Assembly: GCF_003113895.1 (NCBI RefSeq)
Contig: NZ_BDUD01000001.1
Location: 2,369,356 to 2,433,355, forward strand
Direction: 5' to 3'
From: Nostoc commune NIES-4072
Lineage (GTDB): Bacteria > Cyanobacteriota > Cyanobacteriia > Cyanobacteriales > Nostocaceae
Length of the DNA: 64,000 bases
Under the pieces are notes generated by a model, which saw nothing but the letters and a program-made list of their open reading frames with translations, made no database searches and was not told the DNA's origin. The translations under genes were made by a program, and so were the position numbers. Position 1 is the first letter of the stretch, and each line of letters starts with the position of its first letter. Of this stretch, positions 7,484-15,083 are shown piece after piece.

Positions 7484-10006
7484 TTACGCCGGAGGAATAA
7501 CTGAAGTTGAGATTAGTTCTCTAACATGCTCTGCGGAATCTTGTTGTAATGCTGATGCCACGATCGCTTCACTCTCCCCTATACTAAACCTAGCGATCGC
7601 CTGTTTCACTCCAGGTATACTTTGAGGATTCACGCTCAACTCATCCAGCCTTAAACCTAATAAAATTGGTGTTGCTAAAGTATCTGCTGCTAATTCTCCA
7701 CATAATCCAACCGTTATTCCCGCCGCATGAGCAGCTTGGATCGTTTGCTGTACCATTCTCAACACTGCTGGATGTAGCGCATCAACTAAATTTGCCACGC
7801 GGGGATTAGTGCGATCGCTAGCCATAACGTACTGACTCAAGTCGTTAGTCCCTATACTAAAGAAGTCTACTTCAGCAGCTAACTGATCTGCGATCGCAAC
7901 TGCTGCCGGAACCTCTACCATAATTCCTACTTTTATCGCTGCATCAAAAGAAATACCAGCTTGATTTAGTTCAGCCTGCACTTCACCCAAAATTACTTTA
8001 GCTGCGCGTACCTCAGTTACACTAGCAATCATTGGCAACATGATCTTAATTTGGTGTCCTACACTGGCTCTCAAAATTGCCCGTAACTGAGTTTTGAACA
8101 AATCCAAATGATCCAAACAGAAACGAATTCCCCGCCAACCTAAGAAAGGGTTAGCTTCTGGTAAACCAACTCTCAGATAAGGAAGTGGCTTATCACCACC
8201 TACATCTAAGGTACGAATAATTAGCGGACGATTATCTAAAACTTGGGCGATCGCCTGATACACTTCAAGTTGTTCTTCTTCAGTGGGGGCGCTTGTCCTA
8301 TCTAGATAAAGAAACTCTGTGCGGAGTAGTCCTACACCTTCTGCACCGCTAGCCACCGCAACTTGCACATCATTTATACTACCAATATTGGCGAAAACGC
8401 TAACTTGCCGACCATCACGAGTAATTGCTGGCTGATGTGCTGTCGCTCGTGCTTCTTGTTGGGCAGTTTGCCAAGCTTCTCGCTTTGCTGCCAGTAAATC
8501 TAGGATATGTGATTCTGGTTCTACCCAAGCTTTGCCACTTTCACCATCAAGTGCCATTAGTGTACCATCTGCCAAGTGCAACACCTGGGCATCTACTCCC
8601 AAAACTGCGGGAATACCCAATGTCCGGGCAATAATTGCGCTGTGAGATGTGGCACTACCTGAAGTTGTACAAATACCCAATATCTTTGTCGGGTCTAGTC
8701 TCGCGGTATCTGAAGGAGTTAAATCAGTAGCCACCAAAATTGCTGGTTCCTCAAGATGCAGGTTAGCAGGGGCATTTCCAGCTAATAATCGCAGTACCCT
8801 TTGCCCGACATCCACAACATCGTCAACTCGTTCTTGCAGATAAGAATCCTCAAGTGTGCGGTAGGAAGTCGCTACTTCATCGACTACGGCTTGCCAAGCA
8901 GCTTCAGCATTTATATGGTGTTCAAAAATGCGCTCTTTTACCGCTTCCAACAATACTGGATCTTCTAAAAATAGTAGTTGGGCATCGAAGATAGCGGCTT
9001 CAGCGTCACCAATTTGCAGAGAAGCTTGGGAGAAAACTGCTTGAATTTCTTGTTTGGCGGTGTGAATTGCTGCTTGTACTCGTTGCCACTCTGGCTCAGG
9101 ATCGTCTACGTGGTATTCCGTAATCGAAAAGTGTGTGGGTTGATAATGAACAACAGGTGCGATCGCTACTCCAGCAGAAGCTGCAATTCCCAAAAGTTCG
9201 CCGTGAATTGCTGGTGTAACTTCATGGTGCAATGCTGGTGGAGAATTCAAAGCAACATTATCTTCACCAAAATTATTTGCGAATAATCCTTGTAATGCTG
9301 TCAGTGCTTCATCTGCATCAGAACCGATGGCAGTAATCAGCAATTCGTGTCCTTGACGCACCCCTAAAGTTGTAACTTGGTTAATACTGTCACCCCTAAC
9401 AAGCTCAGTATTTCTCGTTAAATTCCGCACCAAAATTTGCGATTGAAACCGGGCTGCGGTTGTCACAAACTGCGCTGCGGGACGGGCGTGTAATCCTAAG
9501 CGATTGCTCACAATCAGCCGGATTTCTCGCGTTGATGATTCTACATTAGTTGTTGTTGGGGTATTGTGGACAAGTGATAACGGTCTACTAACTACACCCA
9601 ATTGAGTTGCTTTTGCTAAGAGTGCGCCGCGTGCTTCCGCCATGACTTGGTGAATATCTCTACCAGCCGCCGCAGCGACTACAGCAGCGATCGCACCTTC
9701 TACTAAAGGCGCTTCACACAAATACACTTTTTGCTGCTGTGCTTCTGGCAAAAACTCTATTGCCATTTCTGCACTCAGCAAAGCACTACCCAAATCCATT
9801 AATACCAGGACACCATCATCAGAAAAAACAGAAGCGATCGCTTCATAAACCTGAATGGTATCTGTACCCAGTGGATTTTCCGGATCTTCAATACCTGCTG
9901 CAACAGCGATAGAGACTTCGCCCTGAACCATCTGTGCGGCGAGTTCCCGCACACCCAAAGCTAGTTGTTTACTGTGAGAAACGAGGACAATTCCGATCAC
10001 TGCCAC
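7484..10006 (-). CDS. dhaM: DhaM-HPr-enzyme I fusion (multiphosphoryl transfer protein for dihydroxyacetone phosphorylation)
   Basis: One 840-residue protein holds three phosphotransfer modules. Residues 1-130 are a DhaM/EIIA-mannose-type domain with the phospho-histidine in VLVSHSKQLALG (His11). Residues about 160-255 are HPr with GLHARPAAQF and a retained DSINQVTTLGV serine site. Residues about 268-830 are PTS enzyme I, with the active histidine in SGSATSHSAIIARTLGIPAV and the C-terminal GLCGELAAD PEP-binding end. The expected path is PEP to EI to HPr to DhaM to the DhaL subunit of dihydroxyacetone kinase. No dhaK, dhaL or sugar-PTS gene lies in this window. The start is GTG at 10006; the gene is dense in HIP1 sites and looks native. 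Confidence 0.92.
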   Translation of the reverse strand: MAVIGIVLVSHSKQLALGVRELAAQMVQGEVSIAVAAGIEDPENPLGTDTIQVYEAIASVFSDDGVLVLMDLGSALLSAEMAIEFLPEAQQQKVYLCEAPLVEGAIAAVVAAAAGRDIHQVMAEARGALLAKATQLGVVSRPLSLVHNTPTTTNVESSTREIRLIVSNRLGLHARPAAQFVTTAARFQSQILVRNLTRNTELVRGDSINQVTTLGVRQGHELLITAIGSDADEALTALQGLFANNFGEDNVALNSPPALHHEVTPAIHGELLGIAASAGVAIAPVVHYQPTHFSITEYHVDDPEPEWQRVQAAIHTAKQEIQAVFSQASLQIGDAEAAIFDAQLLFLEDPVLLEAVKERIFEHHINAEAAWQAVVDEVATSYRTLEDSYLQERVDDVVDVGQRVLRLLAGNAPANLHLEEPAILVATDLTPSDTARLDPTKILGICTTSGSATSHSAIIARTLGIPAVLGVDAQVLHLADGTLMALDGESGKAWVEPESHILDLLAAKREAWQTAQQEARATAHQPAITRDGRQVSVFANIGSINDVQVAVASGAEGVGLLRTEFLYLDRTSAPTEEEQLEVYQAIAQVLDNRPLIIRTLDVGGDKPLPYLRVGLPEANPFLGWRGIRFCLDHLDLFKTQLRAILRASVGHQIKIMLPMIASVTEVRAAKVILGEVQAELNQAGISFDAAIKVGIMVEVPAAVAIADQLAAEVDFFSIGTNDLSQYVMASDRTNPRVANLVDALHPAVLRMVQQTIQAAHAAGITVGLCGELAADTLATPILLGLRLDELSVNPQSIPGVKQAIARFSIGESEAIVASALQQDSAEHVRELISTSVIPPA

Positions 10007-10173
10007 ACCGCCAAACTTATTAAGAGGTTTGCGTTTAGCTAGTTATCCCTTTCATTTTCCCATTCCGTACCGCTAAAAATAGCGCTTATCTTTATAGCCC
10101 TTCTTAGTTGATTCCAATACAGACCTAACCCCCAGCCCCTTCCCTACTAGCGTTGGGAAGTAAAATTCAAAGC

Positions 10174-10196
10174 CTCTCTCCTCTTAGGAGAGAGGT
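10174..10196. terminator. Perfect 9-bp hairpin between two leftward genes
   Basis: CCTCTCTCC, loop TCTTA, then GGAGAGAGG. It lies between the 3' end of the gene at 10231 and the start of the DhaM fusion gene. There is no strong T-run, so it could be a dispersed repeat rather than a terminator. Confidence 0.45.
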
Positions 10197-10230
10197 AAGA
10201 GTGTATTGCATACAAACGAAAAGCGCTATA

Positions 10231-10632
10231 TTACAATTCCAACTGCCCGAAAATATTCCGGTCTTTCCAGCTAGAAATCCGAATTAAATAGCCTTCTTTT
10301 ACAGAAATACGTGGTGTCCACTCATAAACTCCATCGCTAGCGGTACGGGAAGAAATGTTTTGGATAAGTTTGTTTCCATCGTACAACTTAATCGAGACAT
10401 CGCCGTTAAGATTATCCCGCCACAATATTAAATAAGGCTGATCTTTTTTTGCAAGTACTTTATTCACTGGCTGATTGATCAAGATTTTTGGTGCAACCTG
10501 ATTTTTGGTTTTCTTCCGAAATCCCAGATAATGAGGTAGGTGTTGGAAAGCAGGATTTTCTTGCAGATTAGATAGTTGTGGAACAATAATATTTCCAGAA
10601 TGGGAATTGAATAAATTGATGACAACATTCAT
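10231..10632 (-). CDS. Small protein with a possible Kre9/KNH-type beta domain
   Basis: This 133-residue protein has no clear signal peptide (start MNVVINLFNSHSGNIIVPQL). The C-terminal part (about residues 65-133) reads YLILWRDNLNGDVSIKLYDG, then NISSRTASDGVYEWTP and ISVKEGYLIRISSWKD. The order 'W..N..GxVxIxLYxG..L...I...T..DGxYxWTP......Y.IRI.S' resembles the Ser-Thr-rich/KNH-like Ig-type domain found in extracellular proteins. That assignment is from memory of the pattern and is tentative. The upstream region is a 21-bp tandem array shared with the divergent gene at 11021. Confidence 0.55.
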   Translation of the reverse strand: MNVVINLFNSHSGNIIVPQLSNLQENPAFQHLPHYLGFRKKTKNQVAPKILINQPVNKVLAKKDQPYLILWRDNLNGDVSIKLYDGNKLIQNISSRTASDGVYEWTPRISVKEGYLIRISSWKDRNIFGQLEL

Positions 10633-10713
10633 TGGTATTTTGTTGAGGCAAAAATATTTCTCAGGAATTATAATCTAGATTTTGATATTACTCAGGTTTT
10701 GAAGTCCAAGTTT

Positions 10714-10965
10714 GAGCCTCAGAAGGTCAAAGTTGAGCCTCAGAAGGTCAACGTCGAGCCTCAGAAGGTCAACGTCGAGCCTCAGAAGGTCAACGTCGAG
10801 CCTCAGAAGGTCAAAGTTGAGCCTCAGAAGGTCAAAGTTGAGCCTCAGAAGGTCAAAGTTGAGCCTCAGAAGGTCAAAGTTGAGCCTCAGAAGGTCAACG
10901 TCGAGCCTCAGAAGGTCAAAGTTGAGCCTCAGAAGGTCAAAGTTGAACCTTAGAAGGTCAAATTT
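10714..10965. repeat. Array of twelve 21-bp tandem repeats
   Basis: The unit is gagcctcagaaggtcaaagt plus one t, or a variant with aacgtc in place of aaagtt. The order of variants is one aaagtt, three aacgtc, four aaagtt, one aacgtc, two aaagtt, then one degraded unit (gaaccttag...aattt). It lies between divergent genes (10632 leftward, 11021 rightward). Because 21 is a multiple of three and the unit lacks stops, it is open in several frames on both strands, but no ATG with a ribosome site supports translation. Confidence 0.9.
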
Positions 10966-11020
10966 CAAGCAACCTTAGTTGTAGTATAGTTTTGCTTTTG
11001 TATTATTAATGGTATAAGAG

Positions 11021-12199
11021 ATGACGCCTAAATTTGAATACAGCACTCTTGCTCATCCCCAGGATATTCAGCAGCTTGGGAGTATTTTCGAGCAGTGTTT
11101 CATCAGTGGACTTGGTGGCGAGGAAGCTTACATTAATCTGCTTGGCATAAAAAACTTCCGCATTATTCGTGAGTCAGAACAATTAGTTGGTGGATTGGCA
11201 ACTCTGGATATGGGCCAGTGGTGGGGTGGTGTGCGTGTACCAATGACAGGAATTGCGGTAGTGGGCATTGCTCCAGAGTATCGCGGTTCGGGAGGTGCGA
11301 TCGCTCTTATGCAGCACACCCTAAAAGAACTTTATGCTAGAGGTATACCGCTCTCTGCTCTTTATCCAGCAGTTCAAAGCTTGTATCGAAAAGTCGGGTA
11401 TGAGCAGGGGGGTAGCTGGTGTAATTGGGAAGTTCCGACTAAAAGTATCCAAGTGCGAGAGCAACCCCTACCTTTGCAACCAATAGTGCCAATCAATCAT
11501 CAAGTCTTTCACGAACTATATCAGCAGCAGGCGAGATTAACGCATGGATATTTAGACCGACATCCCGCAATCTGGGAGCGCTTAATCCAGCCAAATGATA
11601 AAGAAACATTTTACGCATATTTTATTGGTACAAAAGAGAAGCCCGAAGGCTACATTCTTTTTAGCCAACATTCAACAGAAGATGGCGCAATCCTGCGAAT
11701 AAAAGATTGGGTAATTCTCACAGTTGCGGCTGCACAAACATTCTGGTCTTTTCTTGCCAGTCATCGCTCCCAAATTGACCAAGTGCGATGGAGGAGTTCT
11801 GCAATTGATTCCTTGACATTGCTGCTACCAGAGCAAACTGCCAAACTTAAGAATACAATGCGTTGGATGCTGCGGGTAGTAGATGTAGTCAAAGCGCTGG
11901 AGATGCGCGGTTATCCATCGGGAATTCAAGCTGAACTGCACTTAGAAATTCAAGATAATTTGTTAGATGCAAACAATGGTAAATTCATTCTTTCTGTTGC
12001 CAATGGACGCGGTGAAGTTACCAAAGGTGGAAAAGGTGAGTTGCAGCTAGATGTCCGAGAACTAGCACCACTATATACAAGTTTGTTCACACCCTACCAT
12101 TTGCAAATAGCCGGAAAACTGCATGGGACAGAAACAGCTATTTCAACAGCAACGCAAATATTTGCAGGTAGCTCTCCTTGGGTGGCTGATTTCTTTTAA
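11021..12199 (+). CDS. Eis-type GNAT acetyltransferase with sterol-carrier-like C-terminal domain
   Basis: This 392-residue protein fits the Eis family. Residues about 1-150 form a first GNAT domain with the acetyl-CoA motif VVGIAPEYRGSGGAIALMQH (V-x-x-x-x-R-G-x-G/S-x-A pattern). A second degenerate GNAT part follows, and the C-terminal third (about 290-392) has the SCP2-like look of Eis proteins. The chain ends in Phe (WVADFF); in Eis enzymes the terminal carboxylate acts as the catalytic base. Known members acetylate amines, including aminoglycosides and lysines; the substrate here is unknown. The gene is preceded by ATG with gagatg context only, so ribosome binding is weak. Confidence 0.82.
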   Translation: MTPKFEYSTLAHPQDIQQLGSIFEQCFISGLGGEEAYINLLGIKNFRIIRESEQLVGGLATLDMGQWWGGVRVPMTGIAVVGIAPEYRGSGGAIALMQHTLKELYARGIPLSALYPAVQSLYRKVGYEQGGSWCNWEVPTKSIQVREQPLPLQPIVPINHQVFHELYQQQARLTHGYLDRHPAIWERLIQPNDKETFYAYFIGTKEKPEGYILFSQHSTEDGAILRIKDWVILTVAAAQTFWSFLASHRSQIDQVRWRSSAIDSLTLLLPEQTAKLKNTMRWMLRVVDVVKALEMRGYPSGIQAELHLEIQDNLLDANNGKFILSVANGRGEVTKGGKGELQLDVRELAPLYTSLFTPYHLQIAGKLHGTETAISTATQIFAGSSPWVADFF

Positions 12200-12231
12200 C
12201 GTGAGTTTGACGAACCTTTCCCTGTGTTGAA

Positions 12232-12291
12232 CTAAAGTTTAAGTCTGTTCTTTTTTCCCCTTAGGTCGAGGGACAGTTTTAACAAATAGCT
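12232..12291 (+). repeat. 60-bp direct repeat, copy A
   Basis: It begins ctaaagtttaagtctgttc and ends gacagttttaacaaatagct. About 56 of 60 positions match copy B at 13026-13085, in the same orientation and without gaps. The two copies bracket the peptide gene at 12423 and a hydrolase fragment. Confidence 0.85.
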
Positions 12292-12422
12292 GACAACTCA
12301 TCCGTATTTACCCCGCTATTTAATTCGCTTTGTAAAGTAACGTGTAATTTCGTATCACCCCTCTATAATCCAGTTTTAGTTGATACATACTGAATGCAGT
12401 CTAAGCTCGCTTCGGAGTTTAT

Positions 12423-12641
12423 ATGATCAGCAAAATCAAAGCTCTAACAACTGACAAAGAAAAAAACCTGCAAGCTCCAGTCGAAATGGAGGAACTATCA
12501 GACGGAGAAGCTATAAACGTAGTAGGGGGTCGTTCGGATTATTTCTATTACGGAAGCATCGGAAAGTTTAGATTTCCTATTTTCCTAGTTCGTACGGGGG
12601 GAGGGAGCTTAAGCTTACTACGTGAGGGGAGTAATAAATAG
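12423..12641 (+). CDS. Candidate double-glycine-leader peptide (RiPP or bacteriocin precursor)
   Basis: This 72-residue peptide has a leader-like first half ending MEELSDGEAINVVGG. The pattern L-S-D-x-E-x-x-x-V-x-G-G is the classical double-glycine signal cut by C39-peptidase ABC exporters. The predicted core after GG is about 36 residues: RSDYFYYGSIGKFRFPIFLV, then RTGGGSLSLL and a charged tail. It has no Cys, so a lanthipeptide or disulfide bacteriocin is not expected. No C39 exporter, maturase or immunity gene is in the window, so this would be an orphan precursor. The ATG at 12423 is clear (gtttatatg) but lacks a strong ribosome site. Its function is inferred only from the leader pattern. 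Confidence 0.5.
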   Translation: MISKIKALTTDKEKNLQAPVEMEELSDGEAINVVGGRSDYFYYGSIGKFRFPIFLVRTGGGSLSLLREGSNK

Positions 12642-12662
12642 TTGTTCACCCATACATAATAG

Positions 12663-12809
12663 CTCACACCTGCACATCAAACCTACAACCTCGATTTGCT
12701 AGAACAAATTTCTGTACCACTTCTGCTAGTTCGGGGCTTTCCGATAGCTGGCACTGCCCAATTGGCAATGCTAGTTGACATTCGTGAGCATTTGCGCTTG
12801 CTCTTGTGA
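12663..12809 (+). pseudogene. Short remnant resembling an alpha/beta-hydrolase C-terminal part
   Basis: An open frame without a start reads PAHQTYNLDLLEQISVPLLL then VRGFPIAGTAQL and ends at TGA. The 'DLLEQISVPLLLVRG' stretch matches the strand and turn before the acid residue in many alpha/beta hydrolases. It is only about 48 residues, so the assignment is tentative. Confidence 0.3.
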
Positions 12810-13025
12810 ACCTGATGATGATGACCAGCCAGCAGCTTACTACCCCAGTAAGACTTGCTGGCTGTTTTTAGTTTCGGTTTATACCTTTGGCAAAACCCGC
12901 GATACTTTTTGGCACATTCATCTAATGTTTTACCCAGTTGTAAAAAAAATTGTAAGTTGGGTTGAGGAACGAAACCCAACATTGATCGGAGTGTTGGCTT
13001 TCGCGTTGCTCAACCCAACCTACAT

Positions 13026-13085
13026 CTAAAGTTCAAGTCTGTTCTTCTTTCGCTTTAGGTCGAGGGACAGTTTTAACAAATAGCT
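13026..13085 (+). repeat. 60-bp direct repeat, copy B
   Basis: This is the partner of 12232-12291, differing at about four positions. It lies immediately after an inverted repeat family (gttgggttgaggaacgaaac at 12957-12976 and its complement near 13009-13020). Confidence 0.85.
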
Positions 13086-13122
13086 TATTTGCTCATAGTT
13101 CTCGTTTACGTGAGGTACACCC

Positions 13123-13370
13123 GTAGGGGTACGACACTGCCCATTGGTGTCAACTTAACGTAAGAATCATGTCCCGCAAGGAACTGAAGTTCCTTGCTAA
13201 TAGCGAAAGTCATCTGAAGATGACTAAAATATACTCAACAATCTTTAGTCTACTTGAGTAGACTTTAGCTATTAGCCTTGAACTTTAGTTCGAGGCGGGT
13301 GAGTCAGCCAAGCCAACAGTTAAGCTATTTCTAGGCTTTTGTTGACACGTATGGGCAGTGCCGCCCCGAC
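13123..13370. repeat. 248-bp imperfect palindrome with nested hairpins (MITE-like)
   Basis: The outer arms match: gtaggggtacgacactgccc at the left end and, reading the other strand from 13370, gtcggggcggcactgcccat, both leading into gtgtcaac. Inner arms also match: cccgcaaggaactgaagttc (from 13173) pairs with the stretch ending gaggcggg (to 13299), both running into gctaatagc. The centre holds small perfect hairpins (agtcatctgaagatgact, agtctacttgagtagact). There is no coding capacity. It may be a non-autonomous transposable element. Confidence 0.65.
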
Positions 13371-13692
13371 GCGAAATATATATATATGTATTAGGGTTTT
13401 ACTTTCTCTCTCTATACAAAATATAAATTGGAAACATAATTAATCCTTCCCTCGTCTTTCGGCTAGATTAACAATTTCTGTTGTTGTCAACTCACACCAC
13501 AAATAAAACTATCAGCGATTTACTTTAAATAAGTAATGATGATTTATCGTGCTTATCTAATCCCAAATATTATCCCCAAAAATAACTCAACGGGATTTAT
13601 AACTTTTTCTCCGGAAGTTCAGCACAATCATCAGAAAAAAATCTAAGTAAAGCTGATTAGTCGCTCCTAACTTGCACACCCACAATCACAAC
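13371..13692. other. AT-rich upstream region of the AMIN/beta-lactamase-fold gene
   Basis: It begins with a run of alternating AT (13375-13391) and has no gene that I can support. No operator or riboswitch was recognised. Confidence 0.4.
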
Positions 13693-15015
13693 ATGAAATC
13701 ACATCTACTAGCGATCGCTTTAAGCAGTTTGGTTCTAGTTGCAGGACAAGCTAAAGCCTCACAATTACAGTCTTGGTACTATGATTCTAGCCAAAACCAA
13801 TTAGATTTAACTACCACTTCGGGAATAGAACCAAAAGCCTTTTTATTAGATAATCCTAGCCGATTGGTAATTGACTTACCTGGAACTAATTTTAATTCTG
13901 ATACTGTCAAACAAAGTTTTGGCAAGGCAGTGAAAGAAATTCGCCTTGGCAAACCAGACTCTCAAACAACTCGTTTTGTCGTAGAGTTAGCTCCTGGTTA
14001 TGATGTTCATTCCCAAAACATATCAATTAAAGGAGATTCTCTTTCTCATTGGATTTTCAAATTCAATTCATTTGACCACCAAAACAATCCTATTGTTGGG
14101 GAAAATCGAGAAGATATCGCTATCAAATCTACAGATGCTTCCACATTTGCTGGAGTTGTGAATCTTGGGCAAGAGATGGTTGGTATCACTTCTCAAATTC
14201 GCACTTTGTTAGCAAGTTATAAAACATTAAATCCTGGGATATTTTTCTTAGATTTAGCTACAGGAAACTATATAGATATTAATGGTGAAAAAAGATTTGC
14301 GGCTGCCAGTACAATCAAATTTCCCTTATTAGTGGCTCTTTTCCAAGAAATAGACGCTGGTAGAATTAAACTCACCGATAAATTAGTGATGCGGCGCGAT
14401 TTAAAGGTTGGCGAATCTGGAACTATGCAATACAAACCCATAGGAACTAAATTCAGCGTCCTAGAAACTGCTACCTTAATGATGACAATCAGCGATAATA
14501 CCGCCACAAATCTGATTCTAGATCGTTTGGGTGGTGCAGCAAAAGTTAGCCAACGTTTTCGTAGCTGGGGATTGCAAAATACAGCACTTCGGAATCTACT
14601 TCCAGACATCGCTGGCACAAATACAACTAGTTCTAAAGATTTGGTCAGATTGGCGGCGTTAGTTTATAACAATCGTTTGCTATCTCCAAACAGCCGCAAT
14701 CAAGTTTTAGGTATTATGCGCCATGTCAAAACCAATAGTTTACTACCAGCTGGTATTGGTCAAGGAGCGACGATCGCACACAAAACTGGTACATTGAGAT
14801 TTATCATTGGTGATGCGGGTATAATTCAAATGCCCAACGGCAAAAGCTATTTAGCAGGTGTTTTGGTGCAAAGACCAAACTACGATCCCAAAGCTGGAGA
14901 TTTTGTCCGGGAAGTTTCGAGAAGAGTCTACAATTACCTAGACAATACCAAAGTTAGCAATATACAACCGATACTTGGCGATGCCTCCGGCGGGCTACGC
15001 CTACGCACTCCTTAA
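13693..15015 (+). CDS. AMIN-domain serine hydrolase of the class A beta-lactamase/PBP fold
   Basis: The product is about 440 residues. The start is ATG 13693, which begins a signal peptide (MKSHLLAIALSSLVLVAGQA); the frame is open from 13672. Residues about 25-125 are an AMIN domain (LFLLDNPSRLVIDLPGTNF-like), which binds the cell wall or secretion machinery. Residues about 180-420 have the serine-hydrolase motifs SxxK (AASTIKFPLLVAL), SDN (MTISDNTATNLIL) and KTG (IAHKTGTLRF). The ExxxN loop needed by true class A beta-lactamases is not obvious, so a D,D-peptidase-like or peptidoglycan role is more likely than antibiotic hydrolysis. The last dozen residues (GDASGGLRLRTP) are encoded by a dispersed Nostoc-type repeat (ggcgggctacgcctacgc). 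Confidence 0.82.
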   Translation: MKSHLLAIALSSLVLVAGQAKASQLQSWYYDSSQNQLDLTTTSGIEPKAFLLDNPSRLVIDLPGTNFNSDTVKQSFGKAVKEIRLGKPDSQTTRFVVELAPGYDVHSQNISIKGDSLSHWIFKFNSFDHQNNPIVGENREDIAIKSTDASTFAGVVNLGQEMVGITSQIRTLLASYKTLNPGIFFLDLATGNYIDINGEKRFAAASTIKFPLLVALFQEIDAGRIKLTDKLVMRRDLKVGESGTMQYKPIGTKFSVLETATLMMTISDNTATNLILDRLGGAAKVSQRFRSWGLQNTALRNLLPDIAGTNTTSSKDLVRLAALVYNNRLLSPNSRNQVLGIMRHVKTNSLLPAGIGQGATIAHKTGTLRFIIGDAGIIQMPNGKSYLAGVLVQRPNYDPKAGDFVREVSRRVYNYLDNTKVSNIQPILGDASGGLRLRTP

Positions 15016-15018
15016 TAA

Positions 15019-15050
15019 ATGTAGGGGCATACATCTGTATGCCCCTACAT
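15019..15050. terminator. Perfect 14-bp hairpin between convergent genes
   Basis: atgtaggggcatac, loop atct, gtatgcccctacat. It lies 4 bases after the stop at 15015 and faces the 3' end of the leftward gene at 15084. It may work in both directions; no strong T-run is present. The sequence is also a common cyanobacterial dispersed repeat. Confidence 0.55.
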
Positions 15051-15083
15051 ATCTATCGGTATCAGCTATTTCGTGAAATATTG

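Noticed and set aside
10675..10978. Long open frames on both strands through the 21-bp array (EPQKVKV, LRRSKLS and FDLLRLN repeats)
   Set aside because: They result from a stop-free 21-base unit; starts are TTG or lack ribosome sites, and three frames are open at once, as expected for a repeat and not a gene.
12683..12982. Minus-strand open frame of 99 codons
   Set aside because: The composition is not protein-like and it crosses dispersed repeats; the plus-strand hydrolase fragment is the better reading.
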